A stretch of 11,939 bases of DNA from an archaeon (lineage in GTDB: Archaea; Altiarchaeota; Altiarchaeia; JAFGQM01), in assembly GCA_029932835.1 (NCBI GenBank), contig JAOZPI010000024.1:1-11939 (forward strand), written 5' to 3'. Both the position numbers and the translations under genes were made by a program. Below, in pieces: positions 1 to 6,571 of this stretch. The notes below the pieces were generated by a model. That model saw nothing but the letters and a program-made list of their open reading frames with translations, ran no database searches and was not told the DNA's origin. Numbering within the stretch: position 1 is the stretch's first letter; every line of letters starts with the position of its first letter.

Positions 1-2317
1 GAACATCCATAGCCTCTACTTCTGTACCCGGATCTATTATCCCCGCCTCATCCAGATGCCGATACGCCTCTTCTCCACGATATCCCTCAACCTCCTCAGA
101 GGGGATCTCTATTTTGTCTTTTTGGCCGCCTGCGTAGCGCTTTTCTTCTATCTCATAGCTTCTGAAAAAGGTAGATATTCCCAATCCCCTCTCAACCGAA
201 GATTGGTTAAAGATGAGCGCATCTTCTAGGTTGTACCCGTCATAGCTCAACACAGCGACAATGAAGTTCTGACCGCTCGGTAGTTTATCATATTGGGCAA
301 TACGCAGACCCTGTGTAGTGACTAGGGGCTTTTGAGCATAGTGGAGCATATTTGCTCTTGTATCCATGCGAGAAAAGAAATTAGTGGTGTAGTAGCCCAA
401 AGACTGCTTACTCATAGCCGCACCCATAGTGATTCGTGGCGAAGAATTGTACTCTGAATAGGGTATTATAGAGGCACCTACGCCAAGTATCAGAGATGGA
501 TCAAGCTCCAGATGGGTGTGCTCTGGAGTGGCATTCTCCAGATCAATGGCAACATAAGCGTTTTCCTCTTCAAGTGCGTCAATGTATTCCACCTTCCCCT
601 CTTCTACAAACTGTTTTATATCCAGCTCTCCCCTTCGTATCTTTTCAAGGTCTGCGGTGCTTATCAGTGGTTTTCCGTTTTCAAGAATTGCTACAGGCCT
701 TTGAACCCTTCCCTTATCGCAGAATATCTGAATTTCTTTATTGTCCTCAAAGACACCAATGTTCACATCAATCGACAGTTTGCCCTGCCTCCGCAACTCC
801 TTCACACGCTCCGTAACCTTCTTTGGGTTATCTACAAACCCTATGATCTTGCCATTTACCTCAATAACATACTCTCCCTTGCCTCCCGAAAATTCGGAGA
901 GGGCCTCTTCTACCACAACAGGGTCTTGCTCTCGTGTAATACGCGCTGATAGCGCAAGATTCTTGACAAGACCACAGTTCTGACCTTCAGGAGTCTCGCA
1001 CGGACAGAACCTACCCCAATGGGTGCCGTGAAGATCTCTCGCCTCAAAGTGAGGATGGGTCCTCGAGAGGGTTGAGGTCACACGCCTAAGGTGGGCTAAG
1101 ACAGATATATAATTCGTTCTATCCAGTATCTGGGAGATTCCTGTTCTGCCTCCTGGCCAATTTCCAGTAGCCATGGAATACATGACCCTTTTGGTGAAAA
1201 CCTCTGGCCTCACCGCTCTTCTTATATCTATCTTCTTCCTCCTGGCGTAATTTTTTTCCGTCTGGTACTTGATATCCTTTACGAGTGCTGCAAATGCTGT
1301 CCTGAAGAGCTCTTCCATCATGTCTCCTGCGATCTTGAGCCTCTTGTTCATATAGTGGTCCTTATCATCCACCTCCCGCTTCCCCAAATCAATCTCTATG
1401 GCCCTCTTTGCCATTCTAGCCAAAAAGACGCCCTTCTTTTTCCTGGATCCCTCATCATTCCCTATGTGGGGGAGGAGGAACATATCAAGAACCTGTTGCG
1501 CCCTAGCTATTTGTATCTCCTTCCTCTGTCCTACTGCTACCCTAGATCCGATATACTGAAGAGCATCCTCCCCGCTCTGTGCCTTTGAAATCTCCAAGTT
1601 GACCTTTATCTCTGGCTTTTCCTCGTCCTCAAAGAGATCCAGTATCTCGTTGTCTGTCATCCCAAGAGCGTGGAGAACTATGGACAAGGGAAGAATACGC
1701 GGAAGCCCAGGGAAGGATACATAGAGGGACTCACCAGTCCTCATCTCCTTTCTAGTAACTGCTACCCTGCTCCTAAAGCCCTGCCTCGTGGAAAAGACCT
1801 TAACCGTTATGTTGTCCTTACCGGCTACCTCATCTAGAGAGGTGATAATGGTGTTTGGGGCTAGGTCCTCAAGTATGATGACTACCCTCTCTCGGCCATT
1901 GATTATGAAATAACCACCAAAGTCCAATGGGTCCTCCCCCAGTTCAGCCAGCTCCTTTTCACTAAGGCCATTCAGCCAACAGTAATCGCTCTTTATCATA
2001 ATTGGGAATTCCCCGATTACGACATTTTCCGGTGGTCTTTCCACCCCATCAATGATTGGGATTATCTCCAAAACTAGTTTCCCTGCATAAGTCATGTTCC
2101 TCTGACGGGCATCGTTGGGTGTAATGCGATGTACAGTAGAATCAATCTCTTTTGTATCGGGTTTTTTTAGGGAAATGCGGCCGAATTTTATCTGGAGGTT
2201 GGGGATTCTGGTATCAATAATCTCAGTCTCATCTACTATTCCCTGCATTACATTGTTTACGAAGTCATTATACGAATTCAGCTGGTGTTTTATAAGGTCT
2301 TCTCGTGTAAGTTGCAT
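1..2317 (-). CDS. rpoB: DNA-directed RNA polymerase subunit B (unsplit), 3' end outside the window
   Basis: This is the second-largest subunit of the archaeal RNA polymerase, which forms one side of the catalytic cleft and helps bind the DNA-RNA hybrid. The frame is open from the ATG at 2317 to the window edge (772 codons). Visible motifs include MTYAGKL near the N-terminus, GGYFIINGRERVV, LPHIGNDEGS, ATGNWPGGRTGISQ, the HWGRFCPCETPEGQNCGL block (residues 433-450, counterpart of the bacterial rifampicin region), and, past residue 600, GYNLEDALIFNQSSVERGLG, which in split archaea lies in B'. So the protein is not split into B'' and B'. The ATG is the only possible start because an in-frame TGA lies five codons upstream. 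It begins 8 bases after the rpoH stop codon, so the two genes form an operon. The N-terminus is shorter than in Thermococcus-type B subunits. The identification is secure; the C-terminus cannot be seen. Confidence 0.97.
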   Translation of the reverse strand, partial: MQLTREDLIKHQLNSYNDFVNNVMQGIVDETEIIDTRIPNLQIKFGRISLKKPDTKEIDSTVHRITPNDARQRNMTYAGKLVLEIIPIIDGVERPPENVVIGEFPIMIKSDYCWLNGLSEKELAELGEDPLDFGGYFIINGRERVVIILEDLAPNTIITSLDEVAGKDNITVKVFSTRQGFRSRVAVTRKEMRTGESLYVSFPGLPRILPLSIVLHALGMTDNEILDLFEDEEKPEIKVNLEISKAQSGEDALQYIGSRVAVGQRKEIQIARAQQVLDMFLLPHIGNDEGSRKKKGVFLARMAKRAIEIDLGKREVDDKDHYMNKRLKIAGDMMEELFRTAFAALVKDIKYQTEKNYARRKKIDIRRAVRPEVFTKRVMYSMATGNWPGGRTGISQILDRTNYISVLAHLRRVTSTLSRTHPHFEARDLHGTHWGRFCPCETPEGQNCGLVKNLALSARITREQDPVVVEEALSEFSGGKGEYVIEVNGKIIGFVDNPKKVTERVKELRRQGKLSIDVNIGVFEDNKEIQIFCDKGRVQRPVAILENGKPLISTADLEKIRRGELDIKQFVEEGKVEYIDALEEENAYVAIDLENATPEHTHLELDPSLILGVGASIIPYSEYNSSPRITMGAAMSKQSLGYYTTNFFSRMDTRANMLHYAQKPLVTTQGLRIAQYDKLPSGQNFIVAVLSYDGYNLEDALIFNQSSVERGLGISTFFRSYEIEEKRYAGGQKDKIEIPSEEVEGYRGEEAYRHLDEAGIIDPGTEVEAMDV

Positions 2318-2325
2318 TGTAGATC

Positions 2326-2556
2326 CTATTCAATAACTACTCTGTAGTAAGTGGTTACCCCTGCAGTAGGGGATTGACGAGTGATCTTTATGATATCCCC
2401 GGGCTTTGCACCCTCTGGAAGTGCAGGATCCGTTTTGTGAATCTTTGGAAGTTTTGATCTATCAACTCCGTATTTCATCAAGAGGTCTCTAGCGCTAGTT
2501 TCATCCAAAATCTCGTGCGGGGGGACTAAAAAATGGGATTGGATGGAAGTCGTCAA
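2326..2556 (-). CDS. rpoH: DNA-directed RNA polymerase subunit H (Rpb5 C-terminal-like)
   Basis: This small subunit of the archaeal RNA polymerase corresponds to the C-terminal domain of eukaryotic Rpb5 and sits at the lower jaw of the enzyme. The predicted protein has 76 residues, the usual size for the family. It shows the typical order: a V-PPHEIL segment near residue 12, a short helix ending in LLMKYGV, then KLPKIHKTDPAL and the GDIIKITRQSPTAG strand-turn leading to YYRVVI at the end. The start is a TTG at 2556. It is chosen because a near-perfect Shine-Dalgarno sequence (GAGGTGA) lies four bases upstream, and the next ATG further upstream is out of frame and hits a stop. The gene is directly followed by rpoB, the conserved archaeal order. 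Its own promoter-like box lies about 70 bases upstream. Confidence 0.96.
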   Translation of the reverse strand: MTTSIQSHFLVPPHEILDETSARDLLMKYGVDRSKLPKIHKTDPALPEGAKPGDIIKITRQSPTAGVTTYYRVVIE

Positions 2557-2560
2557 TTTC

Positions 2561-2567
2561 TCACCTC
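2561..2567 (-). promoter_or_regulatory. Shine-Dalgarno sequence of rpoH
   Basis: GAGGTGA on the minus strand, four bases before the TTG start, matches the anti-Shine-Dalgarno end of archaeal 16S rRNA very well. It fixes the rare TTG start of rpoH. Confidence 0.85.
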
Positions 2568-2619
2568 AGACACATAGGATCAAATAGGCTCAAAAATGCC
2601 TTATTTTAGATGATTTCTA

Positions 2620-2626
2620 ATAAAAA
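2620..2626 (-). promoter_or_regulatory. TATA-like box of the rpoH-rpoB operon
   Basis: TTTTTAT, preceded by the purine-containing stretch CGAAAAGC, which could serve as a TFB recognition element. Applying the 29-base spacing seen at the leaderless genes, transcription would begin near 2597 and give a leader of about 41 bases ending in the rpoH Shine-Dalgarno sequence. The box lies inside the ndk-rpoH gap, so rpoH-rpoB can be transcribed apart from ndk. The start site is inferred, not measured. Confidence 0.6.
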
Positions 2627-2663
2627 GCTTTTCGGTAGTAGGATAAGAATGCCCACAGTGGTA

Positions 2664-2672
2664 CAAAAAGGG
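2664..2672 (-). terminator. possible weak T-tract terminator after ndk
   Basis: CCCTTTTTG on the minus strand, 12 bases after the ndk stop codon. Archaeal termination commonly uses runs of T without a hairpin. Five T's is short, so partial read-through into rpoH is likely. Confidence 0.35.
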
Positions 2673-2691
2673 ATTACTTCCGATTACTTCC
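2672..2691. repeat. perfect 10-base tandem duplication across the ndk stop codon
   Basis: The unit GATTACTTCC occurs twice, head to tail. The ndk stop codon (TAA on the minus strand, 2684-2686) lies in the right-hand copy. The left-hand copy is just downstream of the gene and holds another TAA. It looks like a small slippage duplication; no function is apparent. Confidence 0.8.
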
Positions 2692-3184
2692 AGATCAAAA
2701 CCTCTCTCACCTCGGTCTTTTTGATAACAGGATAGATCCGCTCTACCAGTTCATCTGGCCTAAACCAGAGCTTGATCTCCCTCTCAGCCTCCTTGGGATT
2801 CTCAGAGGCATGAATCACATTCTCATAAACCCCAGAGGTTGTGATCCTTCCATATTTGCCGCGTATAGATATTGGGTCTGCCTCTTCAGGATTGGTATCC
2901 CCGGCAATTCGGCGGACCTTTGCTATCGCATTATCCCCATGATACACCATTGCGAGGACCCTGCGTGTATGGTACTCCCCACAGATGTACTTTATGAGCT
3001 CCTCAAAGAAGGGTTTATCCTTAAGATGCTTATAGTGTTCCTCAGCCAATTCTCGACTAACCCTCACTATCTTGGCTCCAACAATCTTGAGCTCTGTTTC
3101 CGAAAGCTTTGATATTATATTCCCAGTCAGGGACTTGACCAATCCGTCTGGTTTTATCAGCACTAGTGTCTGTTCAATGCCCAT
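2684..3184 (-). CDS. ndk: nucleoside diphosphate kinase, long form
   Basis: Transfers the gamma phosphate from ATP to nucleoside diphosphates through a phosphohistidine, balancing the NTP and dNTP pools in the cytoplasm. The N-terminus LVLIKPDGL contains the nucleotide-contacting Lys11. The ENVIHASENP segment holds the catalytic histidine (His125), followed by EAEREIKLWF, typical of the family. At 166 residues it is longer than the usual 140-155. Extra residues lie between the YICG segment and AMVYHG (about 67-77) and in the ISIRGKYGRITTSGVYEN loop (106-122), and there is a C-terminal tail of about 25 residues ending in EVLIWK. The ATG at 3184 has no Shine-Dalgarno sequence but has a TATA-like T tract 26 bases upstream. 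It lies between trpA and rpoH, not in the L7Ae/S28e/L24e cluster where many archaea carry ndk. Confidence 0.95.
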   Translation of the reverse strand: MGIEQTLVLIKPDGLVKSLTGNIISKLSETELKIVGAKIVRVSRELAEEHYKHLKDKPFFEELIKYICGEYHTRRVLAMVYHGDNAIAKVRRIAGDTNPEEADPISIRGKYGRITTSGVYENVIHASENPKEAEREIKLWFRPDELVERIYPVIKKTEVREVLIWK

Positions 3185-3199
3185 TTTGGTGAAAATTAG

Positions 3200-3216
3200 A
3201 AAAATAAAAAAGAAAA
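3200..3216 (-). promoter_or_regulatory. T tract between trpA and ndk: terminator of trpBA and TATA-like box of ndk
   Basis: The minus strand reads CTTTTCTTTTTTATTTTT, starting four bases after the trpA stop. It contains a TTTTTAT whose first T is 26 bases before the ndk ATG. The same 18 bases could terminate trpBA and start ndk. There is no Shine-Dalgarno sequence before ndk, so a leaderless or near-leaderless ndk mRNA is inferred. The spacing is three bases shorter than at the other leaderless genes here. Confidence 0.5.
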
Positions 3217-3218
3217 GC

Positions 3219-4067
3219 CTAACTCCGCTCTCTTGTAGCCTCCTTTAGGGATTCTACATACTCAGCAACATTGTCCCATCGATGCGGGACTTGCCCCACT
3301 CTTTTTAGTTTCTCTATGCTCCGTATTCTGTTTATCAGAGCGCTTCCTATGATAACCCCGTCAGCCCCCTGAGCTAGGATCTCACGAACATGCTCTGGCT
3401 TGGAGATGCCGAAACCCACAGCGATAGGAAGGGGGATCACCGAGCGTATTTTGGAGATCGTATTTCGGAGCTGGACAGACAAATCCTCCCGAGCTCCTGT
3501 AATTCCGAGAAGGGATTGAAGGTAGAGGAAACCTCCGGTTATATTAGAAGAAACCAGAGAAAGACGCTCTTTTGTTGTTTGTGGGGAGACGATAAAGATC
3601 AATTGAATTTTCTCCCTCTTGCAAGCGGAGAGGAGAGGGTGGGATTCCTCCGGCGGGAGATCTGGAACTATGAGTGCATCTATTCCTGCCTTTTTGGACT
3701 CTTTGGCAAACCTCTCTAAGCCATACTGGTAGATAAGGTTGTAGTAGGTCATAGAGACCTTCGGAACCCCCCTTATCTTGGAGCAGGTCTCAAAGTAAAG
3801 ATCTGTCGTCATCCCAGATGCAATGGCTCTCTGGCTCGATTCCTGGATTGTGGGACCATCAGCTATCGGATCGGAGAAGGGGAGGCCCAGCTCTAGGATA
3901 TCGCACCCTGCCTCTATGATCCTCTCAGCAACCTCAATGGTCTCCTCAACAGAGGGATAACCGCATGTAAGATAGAGAACGAGAGCACCCTCGCCTGCTG
4001 ATTCCAGTTTTCTAAATTTTCTATCTATCTCAGTTTCCATTTTGAGAGTTTTGAGCCTACCCCACAC
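3219..4067 (-). CDS. trpA: tryptophan synthase alpha chain
   Basis: Cleaves indole-3-glycerol phosphate to indole and glyceraldehyde 3-phosphate; indole passes through a tunnel to TrpB. It is a TIM barrel. Visible motifs are ELGLPFSDPIADGPTIQ, carrying the catalytic Glu59 and Asp70 (Glu49 and Asp60 in Salmonella), then IVPDLPPEE, YLQSLLGITGAR, and the phosphate-binding GFGIS (218-222) and VIIGSALI. The start is uncertain. A GTG at 4067 has AGAGGAG 12 bases upstream. The ATG at 4040 begins METEIDRKF, which aligns with the usual N-terminus and gives 273 residues, close to the family's 268, but has no Shine-Dalgarno sequence. I list the GTG. The gene follows trpB in the same transcription unit after 21 bases. 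The order trpB-trpA and the function are clear. Confidence 0.96.
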   Translation of the reverse strand: MWGRLKTLKMETEIDRKFRKLESAGEGALVLYLTCGYPSVEETIEVAERIIEAGCDILELGLPFSDPIADGPTIQESSQRAIASGMTTDLYFETCSKIRGVPKVSMTYYNLIYQYGLERFAKESKKAGIDALIVPDLPPEESHPLLSACKREKIQLIFIVSPQTTKERLSLVSSNITGGFLYLQSLLGITGAREDLSVQLRNTISKIRSVIPLPIAVGFGISKPEHVREILAQGADGVIIGSALINRIRSIEKLKRVGQVPHRWDNVAEYVESLKEATRERS

Positions 4068-4079
4068 GACCCTTTTGGT

Positions 4080-4086
4080 CTCCTCT
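4080..4086 (-). promoter_or_regulatory. Shine-Dalgarno-like sequence before trpA
   Basis: AGAGGAG on the minus strand, two bases after the trpB stop codon and 12 bases before the GTG at 4067. The spacing is long but it is the only purine-rich ribosome site in the trpB-trpA gap, so it favours the GTG over the ATG at 4040. Confidence 0.5.
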
Positions 4087-4088
4087 GG

Positions 4089-5312
4089 CTACCGCGGGGG
4101 TCTTAGGTTTTCCAGCCTCCTCATTCTCTCAATGTTGTCCATAATAGTATCTATGTCTTTATCTCCCCTACCGGATAAGTTTATTATTATTACATCATTT
4201 TTGTCATATTTGTCTGCATTCTTCAGGGCGTATGCCACTGCATGAGCGCTCTCCAAGGCGGGCAGTATTCCCTCCTTTTCTGATAAAATCTTCACAGCCT
4301 CGAGTGCCTCTTCATCGGTTGCATAGCTGTATTTGGCTCTCTTTAGATCACGCAATAGGGAATGCTCAGGTCCAACTGCAGAATAGTCCAATCCCGCAGA
4401 TATGGAGTGAGTGTTGTAGATCTGCCCGTATTCATCCTGCAAAACAAAGGTGCGAGTTCCGTGGAGAATACCCTTCTTTCCCAGTTTTTTATCTGCAAAC
4501 CTTGCCGCGTGTCTCCCACTCTTGATTCCCTCTCCACCAGCCTCTACACCCACAAGCTCTACCTCAGTGTCTTCTATAAATTCGTAAAAGAGGCCAATGG
4601 CATTACTCCCACCCCCAACACAGGCAATCAAAGCGGTAGGCAGCCTCCCCTCCTGCCTCATTATTTGCTCTCGTGTCTCCCTCCCTATGACAGACTGGAA
4701 GTCCCTGACCATCATTGGGTAGGGATGGGGTCCCAAAACAGAACCAAGGAGATAATGGGTACTTGGAAAGCTTGATACCCAATCCCGCATGGCCTCATTA
4801 ATGGCATCTTTTAGTGTCTTGGAGCCAGATGTAACTGGAATAACATTCGCTCCCAAGAGTTGCATCCTAAAGACATTTAACTCCTGTCGCTTCATATCCA
4901 CAGTTCCCATATAAACATCTGTTTTCAACCCTAGCTTAGCACCTGCAGTCGCAGTGGCAACACCATGCTGTCCAGCTCCAGTCTCAGCTATGAGACGCTT
5001 TTTCCCCATGTACTTGGCCAAGAGACCCTGGCCCAGAGCGTTGTTTATTTTGTGTGCTCCAGTGTGGGCAAGGTCCTCACGCTTTAGGTATATCCTTACT
5101 CCATACTCAGAGGAAAGACGAGAACAGTATGTTAGTGGGGTTGGCCTGCCTGCGTAGTTTTGGAGCAGGTTCTCTAGATCGCTTTTAAAGTGTGGATCTT
5201 CTTTAAATCTCTCGTAGGCATCTTCTAGGTCCTGGATCGCCTCCATCAAGACCTCTGGGATAAAGCGACCGCCATACTCTCCAAACTTCCCTCTTTTGTC
5301 TGGGTAATCCAT
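4089..5312 (-). CDS. trpB: tryptophan synthase beta chain (TrpB1 type)
   Basis: A pyridoxal-phosphate enzyme that joins indole and L-serine to make tryptophan, working as an alpha2-beta2 complex with TrpA. The protein has 407 residues. The cofactor lysine is Lys88 in REDLAHTGAHKINNALGQ. Glu110 in AETGAGQHG is the acid/base residue (Glu109 in Salmonella). GGGSNAIG (233-240) binds the cofactor phosphate. GLDYSAVGPEH holds Asp309, and SGRGDKD (380-386) ends the cofactor site. The N-terminus GKFGEYGGRFIPE is that of the TrpA-dependent TrpB1 class, not the longer TrpB2 class. The ATG at 5312 has no Shine-Dalgarno sequence but a TATA-like box 31 bases upstream, so trpBA probably has its own promoter and a very short or absent leader. 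No trpE, G, D, C or F gene is in the window, so the rest of the pathway must lie elsewhere or be missing. Confidence 0.98.
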   Translation of the reverse strand: MDYPDKRGKFGEYGGRFIPEVLMEAIQDLEDAYERFKEDPHFKSDLENLLQNYAGRPTPLTYCSRLSSEYGVRIYLKREDLAHTGAHKINNALGQGLLAKYMGKKRLIAETGAGQHGVATATAGAKLGLKTDVYMGTVDMKRQELNVFRMQLLGANVIPVTSGSKTLKDAINEAMRDWVSSFPSTHYLLGSVLGPHPYPMMVRDFQSVIGRETREQIMRQEGRLPTALIACVGGGSNAIGLFYEFIEDTEVELVGVEAGGEGIKSGRHAARFADKKLGKKGILHGTRTFVLQDEYGQIYNTHSISAGLDYSAVGPEHSLLRDLKRAKYSYATDEEALEAVKILSEKEGILPALESAHAVAYALKNADKYDKNDVIIINLSGRGDKDIDTIMDNIERMRRLENLRPPR

Positions 5313-5336
5313 TATAGTTATTTAGAGGGAGTCAGG

Positions 5337-5343
5337 ATATAAA
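5337..5343 (-). promoter_or_regulatory. TATA-like box of trpB-trpA
   Basis: TTTATAT (then CC) on the minus strand; its first T is 31 bases before the trpB ATG. It lies in the 77-base gap after the stomatin gene. No inverted repeat that could be a TrpR-type operator is visible around it. It implies a leaderless or nearly leaderless mRNA. Confidence 0.55.
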
Positions 5344-5389
5344 GGAGAAATCCAAAAGCAAGAGTAATGCAATGAGGGCGGCATATCCT

Positions 5390-6400
5390 TTATTTTTTCA
5401 TGTCTTTGGCCACTGTTTCTTTATACGCCTTTAGGATATCCTGTAAAAATTTGTCCTTATCTGCACCAAAGTTCTTTGATACTGACTCAGCCAGGCGAGT
5501 TAGTTCCATAGGGAAGATTAGCTTTGTTGCTCTCCCCTCCGCGATTTTCTTCATAGCCTCAAGGTACATATAAGAAAGAGCCGGATTATCCAGTTTGCTA
5601 GCTGCCCTTTGGATAGCATTTATTAGCGCCTCCCTGGCAAATGCCTTCTGCTCTATAACCTGCCTCTCATACTCTGCAGATCGGAGATGGTGCATGCTCT
5701 CTTGAACCTCCCCTGGAAGCGTGATTTCCTGTATCTCCACAGATATCAGATCCACACCCCACTCCTTCTTCAAGCGCTCCCTTTCCCCTGTCAAGAGCTC
5801 ATTTACCTTGGCAATATTGGAAATGACCTCCTCAGCCGTAAGATTCCCCACCGTTTCCCTTGTGATGGACTTCAGAAACGTCAAGATGGCAGTGTTTACA
5901 TCCCTTACCTCCAATACTGCCTTATATGGATCTACAATCTTAGCATATATAACCATATCTAGATATAAACGGATGTTATCCTTGGTTATGGCTTCATAGC
6001 CCAAAAGGTCTATGGTCTTGATTCTGATATCCACTACGTTATAGGTCTCTATGGCGGGGAGGATAAAGGTCCAGCCAGGTCCAGCCACACGATTAAATTT
6101 ACCATATCTTTGTACTACCGCACGCTCATACGTCTCCAAAAACACCACTGATGAGAAGAGAAACACAGAGAGGATAAAGAGCAAGGCTGCAATCATGGCG
6201 GAGATTACAGGAGAGAACTGCCAACTATAGCGGAAGAAGACATAGATAAGAAGGGCAATCAGAGCGGAGACTATAACCTGCTGCATCGTAAGAGGCTTTT
6301 TTTGACCCTGAATGATTATCTTGTTTGCCTCTTTCTTTGCTATCTGGTTTGAATCAACTACAGGCTTTAATTTCACATAGCCGGTTCTTCTGTCGGCCAT
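5390..6400 (-). CDS. stomatin/prohibitin-family (SPFH) membrane protein
   Basis: SPFH proteins form large oligomeric rings or cages on membranes and are linked to membrane microdomains and to control of membrane proteases. This one has 336 residues: a charged N-terminal segment of about 38 residues, two hydrophobic segments (about 41-57 and 63-88), then the SPFH domain starting at ETYERAVVQRYGKF and PGWTFILPAIE, with VVDIRIKTIDL and the QEITLPGEVQESM turn at about 224-236. An Ala/Glu/Lys-rich helix (240-270) and a C-terminal helical tail ending in KDMKK follow. I choose the ATG at 6400 over a GTG at 6445 because a TATA-like box lies exactly 29 bases before it, inside the longer frame. The usual partner, an NfeD protein or its fused serine protease, is not adjacent. 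The double membrane segment resembles slipin-type archaeal stomatins. The precise role is unknown. Confidence 0.92.
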   Translation of the reverse strand: MADRRTGYVKLKPVVDSNQIAKKEANKIIIQGQKKPLTMQQVIVSALIALLIYVFFRYSWQFSPVISAMIAALLFILSVFLFSSVVFLETYERAVVQRYGKFNRVAGPGWTFILPAIETYNVVDIRIKTIDLLGYEAITKDNIRLYLDMVIYAKIVDPYKAVLEVRDVNTAILTFLKSITRETVGNLTAEEVISNIAKVNELLTGERERLKKEWGVDLISVEIQEITLPGEVQESMHHLRSAEYERQVIEQKAFAREALINAIQRAASKLDNPALSYMYLEAMKKIAEGRATKLIFPMELTRLAESVSKNFGADKDKFLQDILKAYKETVAKDMKK

Positions 6401-6421
6401 GTTTAAATTAAATGCTAAAGA

Positions 6422-6429
6422 CTTAAAAA
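6422..6429 (-). promoter_or_regulatory. TATA-like box of the stomatin gene (leaderless)
   Basis: TTTTTAAG on the minus strand; its first T is exactly 29 bases before the A of the ATG at 6400, and no Shine-Dalgarno sequence lies between. The same spacing occurs at 10352 and 10636. A leaderless mRNA is inferred. Confidence 0.6.
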
Positions 6430-6520
6430 CAAAGAGAGAGTGCACCCAGGGTAACCGAGAAGCTGTTGTCGAAGAGGAGTGAAGAGATTGTATGACCTAA
6501 AGGCGAAGGCTGAAGAGATA

Positions 6521-6527
6521 TTTTTAT
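6521..6527 (+). promoter_or_regulatory. TATA-like box of the DUF373 gene
   Basis: TTTTTAT preceded by GAAGAGATA (purine-rich, possible TFB element). Its first T is 51 bases before the ATG at 6572, so a leader of roughly 20 bases is expected, beginning around 6550. The rest of the 171-base divergent region (6401-6571) shows no tRNA, conserved hairpin or other gene that I can recognise. Confidence 0.55.
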
Positions 6528-6571
6528 TCATTCAAAAACAAAGATAAAAGAGGGAAGGTTTAAGAAGAGAG

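Noticed and set aside
512..949. 145-residue open frame on the plus strand
   Set aside because: Entirely antisense to rpoB, whose frame carries unmistakable conserved motifs; no recognisable domain and no ribosome site.
6401..6445. GTG extension of the stomatin gene
   Set aside because: The predicted TATA-like box lies inside it, and the added residues resemble translated AT-rich promoter sequence.
6430..6520. Possible small RNA or tRNA in the divergent region
   Set aside because: No TTCGA-type T-loop, no clover-leaf pairing and no C/D box pair could be found by eye.
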